Below are positions 25,085-34,086 of a stretch of 64,000 nt of DNA, one piece after another; the stretch's first letter is position 1, and each line of letters starts with the position of its first letter. The position numbers were made by a program, and so were the translations under genes. The notes under the pieces were generated by a model. It saw only the letters and a list, made by a program, of their open reading frames with translations, was not told the origin of the DNA and made no database searches. This DNA comes from Longilinea sp964536805 (GTDB lineage Bacteria; Chloroflexota; Anaerolineae; Anaerolineales; Anaerolineaceae), in the NCBI GenBank assembly GCA_964536805.1, contig CAZHYQ010000001.1, positions 62,001-126,000 of the forward strand. Direction: 5' to 3'.

Positions 25085-25157
25085 CGGGAGCGACGGGATT
25101 CGAACCCGCGGTCTCGGCCTTGACAGGGCCGCATGTTAACCGCTACACCACGCCCCC
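25085..25157 (-). tRNA. tRNA-Asp (GTC)
   Basis: A 73-nucleotide cloverleaf reads on the minus strand. The acceptor stem is GGGGGCG with CGCTCCC (one G-U pair), the anticodon loop CTGTCAA gives anticodon GTC, and the T-loop is GGTTCGAATCC. Discriminator G73 is the identity base for Asp. CCA is not encoded. It has its own promoter at 25169-25197. Confidence 0.96.
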
Positions 25158-25168
25158 GAACGTTCGAT

Positions 25169-25197
25169 AGTTTATCATAGCCAGAGGGCGGCGTCAA
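25169..25197 (-). promoter_or_regulatory. tRNA-Asp promoter
   Basis: TTGACG (25192-25197) and TAAACT (25169-25174) on the minus strand are separated by 17 bases. They end 11 bases before the mature 5' end of the tRNA. Confidence 0.75.
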
Positions 25198-25262
25198 GGA
25201 AATTGGAGATGAAGTCTTGCTAATCTCTCGACGCTGAGCGAAACCGATTGATGCAAATCACA

Positions 25263-25730
25263 TTAATTTGCACCCATGATCCACGGGTCTATAGGTCGAT
25301 CCCAAGCCATCAACTCAGTCTCGGAAAACCATAGATTTATTTCAATCACCGCGTTTTCAGGGCTATCGGATGCATGCGTCAAATTCCGCCCGACCTCAAG
25401 GGCATAATCATGGCGAATCGTGCCAGGTGCGGCTTCAGTAGGCCGGGTTGCACCCATAGTTTGCCGGACGGCTTGAACGGCAACCGGACCTTCCCAGACC
25501 ATCGCCATCACCGGAGCAGAGGTAATATAGTTCACCAATTCCTCGTAGAAGGGTTTCCCTTTGTGGACAGCATAATGTGTTTCAGCTAAATCCCGGCTGA
25601 CTCGCATAAACTTGGCCGCGACCAGTTTTAACCCGCGGCGTTCTAGCCGCAATATCACTTTACCCACCAGACCACGTTGGACGCCATCTGGCTTTACCAT
25701 GACAAATGTCCGTTCCAAGATCTCCTCCAA
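25263..25730 (-). CDS. ndk: Nucleoside diphosphate kinase
   Basis: The 155-residue enzyme transfers the gamma phosphate of ATP to other nucleoside diphosphates through a phospho-histidine. H119 lies in GRNLTHASDSPE, with Ala replacing the usual Gly of HGSDS. The N-terminal RTFVMVKPDGVQRG and the TMGATRPTEAAPGTIR loop are standard. About 10 residues more than the usual 140-150 lie at the C-terminus. Its start lies 3 bases after the stop of the TPR/PDWL protein gene, so they share a transcript. Confidence 0.95.
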   Translation of the reverse strand: MEEILERTFVMVKPDGVQRGLVGKVILRLERRGLKLVAAKFMRVSRDLAETHYAVHKGKPFYEELVNYITSAPVMAMVWEGPVAVQAVRQTMGATRPTEAAPGTIRHDYALEVGRNLTHASDSPENAVIEINLWFSETELMAWDRPIDPWIMGAN

Positions 25731-25733
25731 TAA

Positions 25734-28700
25734 TTATCTTAACAATTCTTCTGCTTTCGCATAAGAATCCAGTGCATCCTGCAGGTGATTGGAATGCGCA
25801 AATGCGTCACCCAGTGTTTGCAAAAGATCGATATCCGTTGGATATTGATACACGGCATCCTTGAGATCCTGAACGGTTGATTCAAGCGCCTGGTTCTGTT
25901 TGATAAGCGCCAGATAATCCGCAAGCGCATCCTCCAAATTGCCATCTTTAAGGGAAGTTCTTGCCCGATCCAAAACAGGTTGCGCGTCAGGCGGTACTTC
26001 GAAGGCTGGTTGGGCTGTTTCCACTTCTTCAAGGATGGGTGCCACAGTTACCGGTTGGGTCTCTTCAACTCTGGTCTCTTCAGCCGGCTGAGGAGATTCC
26101 ATTGGAGTCAGCTCGGAAGTTTCTTGCAACCATTCATTAACCGGTTCGGCTTCCTGAGGGACTTCTTCCTCCGTGGATGTGGAGAAATCCAATGGCTGCT
26201 CTGCGACCGGAGCACTGATCTCAGTCTCGCCAGTTTTTTCGCTTTCCAAATCTTTCAACCAATCTGGTAGGTCACCAGATACCACTTCAACCGCGGATCC
26301 TTCTTCGGCTTCATTTTCGACCACCGCATCAGTCACCTCGGCAGGTTCAGGCGCCTGATCTTTAACCCATTCTGGTGGGTTCGTGAGGCTTTCTTCTGTA
26401 ATGAGGGTCGCATCCCCTTCGCTTTGCTTTTCTTCCAGAGATTCCAGCCAGGCTGATGCTTCCTCGCTTGGTGTGGTTATTTCAGGTATTTCAATGGGGT
26501 TCTCAGCTGGAATTTCAGCAGCTGGCTCCGGAGCTGGTTCAGCCTGCGTTTCAAGCAATTGCAGCCAATCCGGGAGATCGGTGGCGGATGTGCCCTTGGC
26601 AGACGCCTCGGTCTCGGCTTCTTTGAGCCAATCTGGAACAATCTCATCCTCGCCGGTGCCGACCACGGATTCTGGTTCGGGTGCCTTCATCCAGGATGGC
26701 AGAACAGCCCCGCCGAAATCTGTTTCAAGTTCCTCCAGCAAATCGGAATCTTGTGCTGTTGGAAGGACTTCTGCAATAACAGGTTCGTTTTCTTGAACTG
26801 TCGCAGCGGTAGATTCTTGAGGAACTTCAGATGTGATTTCGGTTGGCATGACGCTCTCAACTACTGCCTCTTGAGGCAGTTCAGCCATTTCGCCCGAATC
26901 GGACGGCGTTGCACCTTCAAGGGAAACCTCTTTTTCCACCTGGTCAAGTTCAGTCAATGGAAGGGGTAGTTCATTAGCCTTATCCGAAATCAGTTCCGTT
27001 GTGGCTTCCTGTGGCTCTGCTTCAAGGGCATTTTCCGATTCTCCTGGTGTTTCTACCAGCCAATCCGGAATCTCCAGGTTTTCGACAATTTCATCTGCAG
27101 GCTTAAGTGCGGATTCTGGTTCATTTGCCGCGATCGTTTCTTCAAGGGATTGATTAGCCTCATTCGGAATGGCAGCAGTTGCCTGGGGAATTTCGGCTGC
27201 CAACACTGGTTCTTCTGGAAGGGTCTCTGGTTGAAGATCCTTTAACCAGTCTGGAATCTCATCTTCAAGGTTGCTTACCGCGGAATCTTTCATCTCTGGA
27301 ATTGGAACGGCAACTGGCTCAGTCTCAGGTGCATTTTCGGCCAACTCTGCTTGAGGTGTTTCCGGCAGCCAATCAGGTAAGTCTTCGCTGCTATCAACCG
27401 ATTCAATTTTCAGAGGTTGCTCGACGACATCTTTTGTGCCTGCGAGATTCTCCAACCACGCAAAAGCTTCGTCTGGATTTTCTGGAACCAAACCTGAGTC
27501 TTGCGCTCCGACCGGTGCAGACAGTTCCAGGTTCTCTTGCGAGGAATCTTGCACACTGGGCATCTCTGGCTGGTTTTCCGAAGAAGGAAATGCATCTGAA
27601 AGGGTAGAAAGGGATGCGGCAGCACCGGCAGATTGCAGCCATCCAGGCACTTCTGCTGTTTTATCGTTTTGAGCCTGGTTTTCTCCAGTCATGGCAGCCA
27701 AAGACGCTAACCAATCAGGTGCTTCCTGGCCGACGGATCCACCAGGTTGATCGGCGGCGGGAATTGCTTCAGCATTTAGCCATTCGGGAATGTCCGAATC
27801 AGGCGCCGGTTCTGGACTGGTAGTATCAGCCGCCTGGTTGGCATCGGCAGGTTGTTGTTCTCCGCTGGGTAACAGGTCATCCAAAATGCGCAAACGTTCC
27901 TGATCCTCTGCAGGCGGCTCTTCTGACGCCGCTTGCGGTGCGATCTCCTTTAACCAATCGGGAATTTCGCCGTTGGTCAGCTCTTCTTGAGGGGTTTCGT
28001 CTTCAACAAAGGCGTTTTCTGCAGGCGGTTGTTCCTCACTGGTAGATTTTTCCCAACCGGCAGCTTTCATCCAGTCTGGTATTTCCTTTTCTTCTGGAAT
28101 CGGCAGTGAATCCTCGGAAACGCTGGCTGCTTTTTCTTGCGGGGGCGGCGTTTCCTCGGGGAGAACGATTTCGGTTAAGGCTGGTTTTGCTCCGGCCGAC
28201 GATTCGATGGTGGCATCCATCCATTCGGGCAATGCGTCTTGTTGTTCTTCCCAATCAATTCCGACTGTGCGTGCCCATTCCGGCTTGAGGGCATTATTAT
28301 CCGCTGAATCCCATTCCAGCCGGTCAACGGTGACCACATTATCTGGCACATTGGATAAAGTTGGCGAACTGGGTGAGATATAGGCGGCGTATGGATCCAT
28401 GGCATCCACCCGCTGTTGATAAATTTTTGCATCTTCTGCCCGGGCGGTTTCGGGAAGTATTTCAGAGAGGATGCGGTTGGCCTCGAAACAAAACGGAAGT
28501 TTTGTGATCAGCCGGCTGCAAACCTCGGTGGCTTCAACTTTCATGCCCGTGAGGAAATACATCCGTGCCAGAATCACTTCAAGATCGATGCGTTTGGGAT
28601 CTTCAGCCAGTGCCGACCGGATTTCTCCAATGGCTTGCTGATAAAGTTCGCCTCGTGCATACATTCTAACCAGTGCTCCGCGGGTTAGGCGCACCTTGGG

Positions 28701-29078
28701 AGGTTCGATACCGTCGCGACGGCCATACAAACGGCGCAACTCTCCTTGTACGGCTGCATTTGCAGGCTGGACCTCGAAGGCATGTTCCATGTGCCAGATT
28801 GCGGCGTCCAAGTTGCCTTCATCCTCGCGGATAATGCTCATGCCAATTTGCGAGATGAAATCGTCTGGGACAGTTGAAAGCACCCTTTGGAGGACGTCGG
28901 ATGCTTCAGCATAATGCTGGCCTTCGAGAAATGCTTTACCTAACAATCGGTAGGTGTCGATATGTTTTGGGAAAAACCTTAAAATATGCTTGCAATGGCC
29001 AATTGCTTCATCAATTTGCCCGCGGTTGATAAGGTTTTCGATTTCCCGATTGTATGCACGCAGTGGAATTTTCGCCAT
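25734..29078 (-). CDS. TPR protein with long acidic PDWL-repeat region
   Basis: The protein has 1114 residues. Residues ~1-220 and the last ~80 are tetratricopeptide repeats. Between them lies about 800 residues of acidic, Pro/Glu/Ala-rich, probably disordered sequence. In it I count 17 copies of a short motif of the form [IL]P[DE]W[LM]+4, e.g. IPDWLKEIAP, LPDWLQLLET, VPDWLKEAET. There is no signal or membrane segment, so it is cytoplasmic. A scaffold that binds many copies of one partner through the PDWL motif is a reasonable guess; the partner is unknown. It lies between the primary sigma factor and ndk. SD GGAGG lies 6 bases before the ATG. Confidence 0.75.
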   Translation of the reverse strand: MAKIPLRAYNREIENLINRGQIDEAIGHCKHILRFFPKHIDTYRLLGKAFLEGQHYAEASDVLQRVLSTVPDDFISQIGMSIIREDEGNLDAAIWHMEHAFEVQPANAAVQGELRRLYGRRDGIEPPKVRLTRGALVRMYARGELYQQAIGEIRSALAEDPKRIDLEVILARMYFLTGMKVEATEVCSRLITKLPFCFEANRILSEILPETARAEDAKIYQQRVDAMDPYAAYISPSSPTLSNVPDNVVTVDRLEWDSADNNALKPEWARTVGIDWEEQQDALPEWMDATIESSAGAKPALTEIVLPEETPPPQEKAASVSEDSLPIPEEKEIPDWMKAAGWEKSTSEEQPPAENAFVEDETPQEELTNGEIPDWLKEIAPQAASEEPPAEDQERLRILDDLLPSGEQQPADANQAADTTSPEPAPDSDIPEWLNAEAIPAADQPGGSVGQEAPDWLASLAAMTGENQAQNDKTAEVPGWLQSAGAAASLSTLSDAFPSSENQPEMPSVQDSSQENLELSAPVGAQDSGLVPENPDEAFAWLENLAGTKDVVEQPLKIESVDSSEDLPDWLPETPQAELAENAPETEPVAVPIPEMKDSAVSNLEDEIPDWLKDLQPETLPEEPVLAAEIPQATAAIPNEANQSLEETIAANEPESALKPADEIVENLEIPDWLVETPGESENALEAEPQEATTELISDKANELPLPLTELDQVEKEVSLEGATPSDSGEMAELPQEAVVESVMPTEITSEVPQESTAATVQENEPVIAEVLPTAQDSDLLEELETDFGGAVLPSWMKAPEPESVVGTGEDEIVPDWLKEAETEASAKGTSATDLPDWLQLLETQAEPAPEPAAEIPAENPIEIPEITTPSEEASAWLESLEEKQSEGDATLITEESLTNPPEWVKDQAPEPAEVTDAVVENEAEEGSAVEVVSGDLPDWLKDLESEKTGETEISAPVAEQPLDFSTSTEEEVPQEAEPVNEWLQETSELTPMESPQPAEETRVEETQPVTVAPILEEVETAQPAFEVPPDAQPVLDRARTSLKDGNLEDALADYLALIKQNQALESTVQDLKDAVYQYPTDIDLLQTLGDAFAHSNHLQDALDSYAKAEELLR

Positions 29079-29096
29079 GGCTTGCCTCCATTAAAT

Positions 29097-29125
29097 AGTA
29101 TGCACCAACTTTTTTGATTTAGCAA
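29097..29125 (-). promoter_or_regulatory. Promoter for TPR-ndk operon
   Basis: TTGCTA (29120-29125) and CATACT (29097-29102) on the minus strand are separated by 17 bases. The start would lie about 12 bases before the ATG at 29078, just ahead of the GGAGG. Confidence 0.5.
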
Positions 29126-29162
29126 GGTCAGGGAGGGGGTTGTAAGAATTGTTAAGCGGAAT

Positions 29163-29198
29163 AAAAAAGAGCGCTGCATTTGATTGAATGCAGCACTC
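29163..29198 (-). terminator. Sigma factor gene terminator
   Basis: On the minus strand GAGTGCTGCATT pairs with AATGCAGCGCTC (29169-29198, one wobble), followed by TTTTTTAT. It ends the sigma-factor transcript ahead of the TPR gene. Confidence 0.88.
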
Positions 29199-29219
29199 CT
29201 GAATGTCTTTTCTTTCGCT

Positions 29220-30428
29220 TCAATCACCCAGGTAATCCCTCAATTTCCGGCGAATTGATGGATGACGCAACCGGCTTAATGCCTGAGCTTCAATTTGACG
29301 CACGCGTTCCCGCGTGACCCCCATTTTCCGTCCGACCTCTTCCAAGGTGTAAGCTTGACCATCGAGCAGCCCGTACCGAAGTTGCAAAATCCGAACTTCG
29401 CGCGGTGGCAGGCTGTTTAGCACCTCTTCCAAATGTTCACGTAACAGGTTGTACGTTGCAGAATCATCTGGCGGTGCTGTCTCGACATCTTCGATGAAAT
29501 CGCCCAGCACCGAGTCTTCTTCATCATCCGTCGGGGTTTCCAGGGATAAGGGACGGCGGGCGACCTGAATCATATTTTCCACCTTCTTGGGTGGTACTTC
29601 CAGGGCGAGTGCAAGTTCGTCCACTGAGGGTTCACGACCCAGGCGTTGGGTGAGCTGATGCTGTACCCTGAGAAGTTTGTTGATTTGATCACCCATGTGA
29701 ACCGGTACGCGGATGGTGCGGCCCTGGTCTGCAATCGCTCGCGTGACAGCCTGGCGGATCCACCAGGTGGCGTAGGTGCTGAACTTATGTCCGCGCCGGT
29801 AATCAAATTTCTTGGTTGCGCGAATTAGGCCGATATTGCCTTCTTGGATCAGATCCAGGAAGGGTACTCCGCGGCCCATATATTTCTTGGCAACGCTGAT
29901 GACCAAACGCGAATTAGCCGTGATGAGATGCTCACGGGCTGTCCAGCCGTCCTCAATGAGGCGCCGTAATTCAGTTCGCCGCCGGATGCTCACGTTTGCT
30001 CGGGCCAGTTCTTCGCGGGCCATTCGTCCACGCTCGATACGCTGCGCCAGTTCAACCTCTTCTTCAGCGGTAAGAAGCGGGACCCGACTGACTTCCTTCA
30101 AATAAAGGCCAATGGTATCGTCGGTATCGATATTTTCCAGGTCATCGATTTGAATTTGCCGTTCGGTCTCTTCGCCTTCGCCGCCGGCTAATTCATCTTC
30201 GCTTGGTTCCTCAAGGTTCGTATCATCTTCAACGTAAGGCACACCCGCGCTCATCAAGGCAGCGAAGGCTTCTTCCAGTTGCTCGATATCCTGTTCGGCA
30301 TCTGGAAAGAAATGTAAAATATCATCAATCGTGACGAATGTCTTCTGGCGTCCTAACTCAACCAGACGAGCGATAGCAGGATATTCTTCATCCTCTTCAT
30401 CCACCACGTTTATTAAGGGATCATCCAT
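29220..30428 (-). CDS. rpoD: Primary RNA polymerase sigma factor (SigA/RpoD)
   Basis: The 402-residue protein contains region 1.1 (~15-70), an acidic linker (~75-100), then regions 1.2 to 4.2. Hallmarks are DTIGLYLKEVSRVPLLT (1.2), ANSRLVISVAKKYMGRG and GNIGLIRATKKFDYRRG (2.1-2.2), the -10-binding KFSTYATWWIRQAVTRA (2.4) and the -35-binding TLEEVGRKMGVTRERVRQIE (4.2). Several promoters in this window have TTGACA/TATAAT-type boxes with 16-18 base spacing, which fits this factor. It is monocistronic, with a leader of about 260 bases. Confidence 0.96.
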   Translation of the reverse strand: MDDPLINVVDEEDEEYPAIARLVELGRQKTFVTIDDILHFFPDAEQDIEQLEEAFAALMSAGVPYVEDDTNLEEPSEDELAGGEGEETERQIQIDDLENIDTDDTIGLYLKEVSRVPLLTAEEEVELAQRIERGRMAREELARANVSIRRRTELRRLIEDGWTAREHLITANSRLVISVAKKYMGRGVPFLDLIQEGNIGLIRATKKFDYRRGHKFSTYATWWIRQAVTRAIADQGRTIRVPVHMGDQINKLLRVQHQLTQRLGREPSVDELALALEVPPKKVENMIQVARRPLSLETPTDDEEDSVLGDFIEDVETAPPDDSATYNLLREHLEEVLNSLPPREVRILQLRYGLLDGQAYTLEEVGRKMGVTRERVRQIEAQALSRLRHPSIRRKLRDYLGD

Positions 30429-30698
30429 AGATTTAAGAAATACCTCTCCACTGCATCACAGTGACCTGTGTTATTTATTTAGCAAGTAATCAATTCAGAA
30501 TACACAATTTGGGCATTAAATTCAATACCCACAACCTTTTAATGAGGCGGTGACAAAGACCTGAGCACATCGTCCAACCATTCGGCGATGCATTCATTTT
30601 TAATTATTCACCAATAAATTAGAGCGAGATTACATTATTGCATGCAATCAATTTTGGGCCTGTAATGATTATTGTTGGCCGGATTTGGGCCGCATAAC

Positions 30699-30728
30699 AA
30701 TATACAACTGCCAATCCCTGAAAGTCAA
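30699..30728 (-). promoter_or_regulatory. rpoD: rpoD promoter; 30429-30878 otherwise noncoding
   Basis: TTGACT (30723-30728) and TATATT (30699-30704) on the minus strand are 18 bases apart and point to rpoD. The 450-base gap between rpoD and the pyrophosphatase gene is AT-rich and holds this promoter and the one at 30774 in opposite directions. I see no small gene in it. Confidence 0.55.
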
Positions 30729-30773
30729 CTGGTTTTTGGAATTCTAATCCAATGTTAACCTGGAAGAAAGTGT

Positions 30774-30801
30774 TTGACATTAACGTTTGATTGAATAAAA
30801 T
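30774..30801 (+). promoter_or_regulatory. hppA: hppA promoter
   Basis: TTGACA (30774-30779) and TAAAAT (30796-30801) are 16 bases apart. The gene's ATG at 30879 follows a strong AGGAGGTGAC site. Confidence 0.65.
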
Positions 30802-30878
30802 AATAAGGATGCAATTTCATATTACAATGGGATTGATATCAAATTTATTTTTTCCTTGTTTCCAATTTAGGAGGTGAC

Positions 30879-33188
30879 ATGGATATTTTAGGCCTTTCGA
30901 GGCACGGTCTCACGACGCCTTTCGAGCAGTGGGCGATCGTTGGGGTCTTGATAACGGCATTCATCAGTCTTTTGTATGCCTGGTTGTTGCGGGGAACCGT
31001 GCTTAAGCATGACACAGGCACAAAAGGCATGCAGGAAGTATGGGATGCAATTCGCGTAGGCGCGAATAGCTATCTTTCCACGCAATTGAAAACCATCCTG
31101 CCAGCAATTCTGCTATTGGTAGCTGCCCTGTTCCTCTCGGTATATGTGGCTGAACCATCCGTTGAAGCTACCGTGGAATTTGGCGATAGTGCCCGAAACG
31201 TTGTGGCTTTTGGACGCGCCATCGCCTTTGTGGTAGGTGCATCCTTCAGCATGATCGTCGGACAGTTAGGCATGCGTATGGCAATTCAAGCCAGCGTGCG
31301 CTCTGCATCGGCTTCGCGACGGAGTTTTAATGAATCATTATCCATCGCCTACTATGCCGGTACAATCACCGGCATGCTTACCGATGGTTTAGGGTTGTTG
31401 GGTGGTACGGTAATTTTCATCATCTTCGGCCGTGCTGCACCAGATGCGCTGTTAGGTTTTGGTTTTGGCGGCACGCTTGTGGCGCTCTTTATGCGCGTCG
31501 GCGGCGGCATTTATACGAAGGCTGCGGATGTTGGCGCTGATCTTGTTGGTAAAGTTGAAAAAGACATTCCTGAAGATGATCCACGCAACGCGGCCGTGGT
31601 AGCGGACCTGGTTGGTGACAATGTCGGCGACTGCGCCGGAATGGCCGCGGACATATTTGAGAGCTATGAAGTCACCATCGTGTCCGCTTTGATCCTCGGG
31701 CTTTCCCTCTACGCAGTGACGGACAATATTAAGTGGATTGTTTTCCCATTGATTATTCGAGCAATTGGGGTAATCAGTTCAATTTTGGGTACCTTTACAG
31801 TACCTATTTGGGAAAAGTTCCCGATCAAATTCATGCGATCTCATGACGCGGAAGAATCAATGTTCCGCTCCTATGAGGTTTCCAGCGTAAATACCATTTT
31901 ATGGGCTTTCCTGTTGGCAATCCTGTATGCACACGATTGGCGCATGGGCATGCTTACAGCCATCGGTGTTGGTCTGGCAGTAGCTTTCAACCCATTGACA
32001 TCCTACTTCACCTCAACCAAGAGGGAGCCGGTGAAGGAAATTGTGCGGTCAACCAAAACCGGCCCGGCGACCACAATCCTTTCCGGTCTCTCGGTTGGCA
32101 TGGAATCCTCGGTGTGGGCATTGGTTGTCATCGCGGTTGCCTTCGTTTTTGCACTTATGCTGTACACTGCTGATGGCCCGATTTATGTTCTTTACGCCGT
32201 CGCAATGATCGGCATTGGCATGCTGAGTCATACCGGTAATAACGTTGCCATGGATTCTTACGGTCCCATTTCGGACAATGCCAACGGTATCGCTGAAATG
32301 GCGTGGCATGATCAGACTGATCCTGAGACGCTCAAGGCCCGCCAAATCATGGCAGACCTGGATGCGGTTGGTAACACCACCAAGGCGATTACCAAGGGCG
32401 TTGCAATTGCATCGGCGGTGATTGCGGCAGTCAGTCTGTTCGCCTCTTACACAACCGATGTGGCGCGTGTACAGGAAGGCCTTGGCATCGCTGAACAACT
32501 GCGGATCTCCTTTACCGGAATTCGGGTCAACCATACCAATGTTTTCATTGGCTTGTTGTTGGGCGGCGCTATGCCATGGTTATTTAGTTCGCTCTCGATT
32601 CGCGCCGTCACCCGGGCTGCCGGCTTGATTGTGGAAGAGGTTCGGAAGCAATTCCGCATGCCTGGCATCATGGAAGGGACAGTCAAACCGGATTATGCCC
32701 GCGTGGTAAATATTTCTACACGCTCTGCGCAGAAGGAGCTCATCCCGCTGGCCATTATCGCCATCAGCATGCCGTTATTGGTCGGGCTTGTCTTGCAGGT
32801 TGAAGCCCTGGGCGGTTTCCTCGCCGGTGTTATTTTAAGCGGACAATTGCTGGCGGTTTACATGGCAAATGCCGGCGGCGCATGGGATAACGCGAAGAAA
32901 TCCATCGAGGATGAACCGCGCGATTTGGCCGCGAATACAGGCAAGGGGTCGGAACGGCATAAAGCTGGGGTTGTCGGCGATACCGTTGGCGACCCGTTGA
33001 AGGATACCGCTGGCCCGGCATTGAATCCGATGATCAAGGTCGTAAACCTGGTCAGTCTGTTGGCCGCGCCAGTCATCGTAAAATCAACCAATTTGGGCAT
33101 CGGCGGCTGGATTGTAGTGCTGGTTCTTTTGGCAGCTTTGGTCTGGTCAATCTTTACCAGCAAAAAAGCTGCACCTGAGCTTGAGTAA
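30879..33188 (+). CDS. hppA: Membrane-bound H+-translocating pyrophosphatase
   Basis: The 769-residue protein has about 16 membrane helices. It couples pyrophosphate hydrolysis to proton (or sodium) export. Substrate and Mg-binding motifs are visible: GGGIYTKAADVGADLVGKVE (190s-240s region), DDPRNAAVVADLVGDNVGDC and the C-terminal KAGVVGDTVGDPLKDTAGP. In GNTTKAITKG the lysine at 502 is the residue that marks K+-independent enzymes; K+-dependent ones have Ala there. So a K+-independent proton pump is most likely. It is monocistronic between its own promoter and a bidirectional terminator. Confidence 0.95.
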   Translation: MDILGLSRHGLTTPFEQWAIVGVLITAFISLLYAWLLRGTVLKHDTGTKGMQEVWDAIRVGANSYLSTQLKTILPAILLLVAALFLSVYVAEPSVEATVEFGDSARNVVAFGRAIAFVVGASFSMIVGQLGMRMAIQASVRSASASRRSFNESLSIAYYAGTITGMLTDGLGLLGGTVIFIIFGRAAPDALLGFGFGGTLVALFMRVGGGIYTKAADVGADLVGKVEKDIPEDDPRNAAVVADLVGDNVGDCAGMAADIFESYEVTIVSALILGLSLYAVTDNIKWIVFPLIIRAIGVISSILGTFTVPIWEKFPIKFMRSHDAEESMFRSYEVSSVNTILWAFLLAILYAHDWRMGMLTAIGVGLAVAFNPLTSYFTSTKREPVKEIVRSTKTGPATTILSGLSVGMESSVWALVVIAVAFVFALMLYTADGPIYVLYAVAMIGIGMLSHTGNNVAMDSYGPISDNANGIAEMAWHDQTDPETLKARQIMADLDAVGNTTKAITKGVAIASAVIAAVSLFASYTTDVARVQEGLGIAEQLRISFTGIRVNHTNVFIGLLLGGAMPWLFSSLSIRAVTRAAGLIVEEVRKQFRMPGIMEGTVKPDYARVVNISTRSAQKELIPLAIIAISMPLLVGLVLQVEALGGFLAGVILSGQLLAVYMANAGGAWDNAKKSIEDEPRDLAANTGKGSERHKAGVVGDTVGDPLKDTAGPALNPMIKVVNLVSLLAAPVIVKSTNLGIGGWIVVLVLLAALVWSIFTSKKAAPELE

Positions 33189-33201
33189 TTTGTTGACGAT
33201 A

Positions 33202-33233
33202 AAAAAGGAGCTGGATTTATCCAGCTCCTTTTT
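33202..33233. terminator. Bidirectional terminator
   Basis: A perfect 14-bp stem (33202-33215 with 33220-33233), core AGGAGCTGGA, has a TTTA loop and A5/T5 flanks. It lies between the convergent hppA and pseudouridine synthase genes. Confidence 0.93.
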
Positions 33234-33236
33234 GGT

Positions 33237-33944
33237 TTAATTCACTTGATGCAGAAGATTGGAAAAATCATCTGGATAGGGCGCTTCAAAATGGCATTCC
33301 TGCTGATTGAAGGGATGAATTAAGGAAATTCCATAAGCATGCAACCCCAAACGGTTTGCCTGTATTGGCCGGGAAGGACTGACAACTTGCAGGTTTGCCG
33401 GCATGGCTGCGTGGGGTTTTGCGTGATAAAGCGGATCGCCAACGATTGGTAGGTCGCATGCCGCCAGATGGGCACGGATTTGATGCGTATAGCCAGTCTG
33501 AGGTGCGGCTAAAAGAAGACAATACCCGCTCGGGAACCTATTCAAGACCGAAATTCTGGTTGATGCCGGTTTTCCACGCTCAAAGTCAATTATTGTTCGG
33601 TGGTCGCGGTCGCCATTAATTCGCACGGGCAGGTCAATTTCCCATTTAACCAAATCCGGAGAACCCAAACAAAGCGCGCGGTATTCTTTTTTAACTTCAC
33701 GATTGGCAAATTGGTTGTTCAAAGCCCGATGATCGGCTGCGCTGCGCGCCAACAAAAGAACGCCGCTGGTTTCTTTATCCAGGCGGTGAACGATCCACAA
33801 ACGGCCGAATTGTGGTTCGAGTGTCGATCTTACATGGGCCAGTTCAGGGTGAAAGCCGTCAGGAAGGGTTCGCAAGCCTGAAGGTTTGTTGATCGCCAGG
33901 ATGTGGTCATCATCAAACAAGATTTCAATGCATAGATCGCTCAT
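33237..33944 (-). CDS. RluA-family pseudouridine synthase
   Basis: The 235-residue protein isomerises uridine to pseudouridine in rRNA or tRNA. The catalytic aspartate D56 lies in IVHRLDKETSGVLLLA, and the later motifs KEYRALCLG and GYTHQIRAHLA are present. No S4 RNA-binding domain precedes the catalytic domain, which points to the short RluA/RluC-like or TruC-like groups. The exact target base is not predictable. Confidence 0.9.
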   Translation of the reverse strand: MSDLCIEILFDDDHILAINKPSGLRTLPDGFHPELAHVRSTLEPQFGRLWIVHRLDKETSGVLLLARSAADHRALNNQFANREVKKEYRALCLGSPDLVKWEIDLPVRINGDRDHRTIIDFERGKPASTRISVLNRFPSGYCLLLAAPQTGYTHQIRAHLAACDLPIVGDPLYHAKPHAAMPANLQVVSPSRPIQANRLGLHAYGISLIHPFNQQECHFEAPYPDDFSNLLHQVN

Positions 33945-34048
33945 ATCCTCTTATTGTAATTCTTGTTGAAAAACCAGTGAATTTCCGTAACCGGAATGGT
34001 AATCACTGGAATAGAATTCAGCGAGCGTATAAATGCTAAAAGGTTTTC

Positions 34049-34084
34049 AAAAAAAAAGCCAGGTGGAAATTCCACCCGGCTTTT
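34049..34084 (-). terminator. degV terminator
   Basis: On the minus strand AAAAGCCGGGTGGAA pairs with TTCCACCTGGCTTTT (34054-34084, one wobble), followed by an unbroken T-run of nine. It ends the DegV gene. Confidence 0.9.
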
Positions 34085-34086
34085 GC

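Noticed and set aside
26383..27607. Long open frames on the plus strand opposite the TPR/PDWL gene
   Set aside because: They arise from the Glu/Pro/Ser-rich codon bias of the real gene on the other strand and have no ribosome sites or family features.
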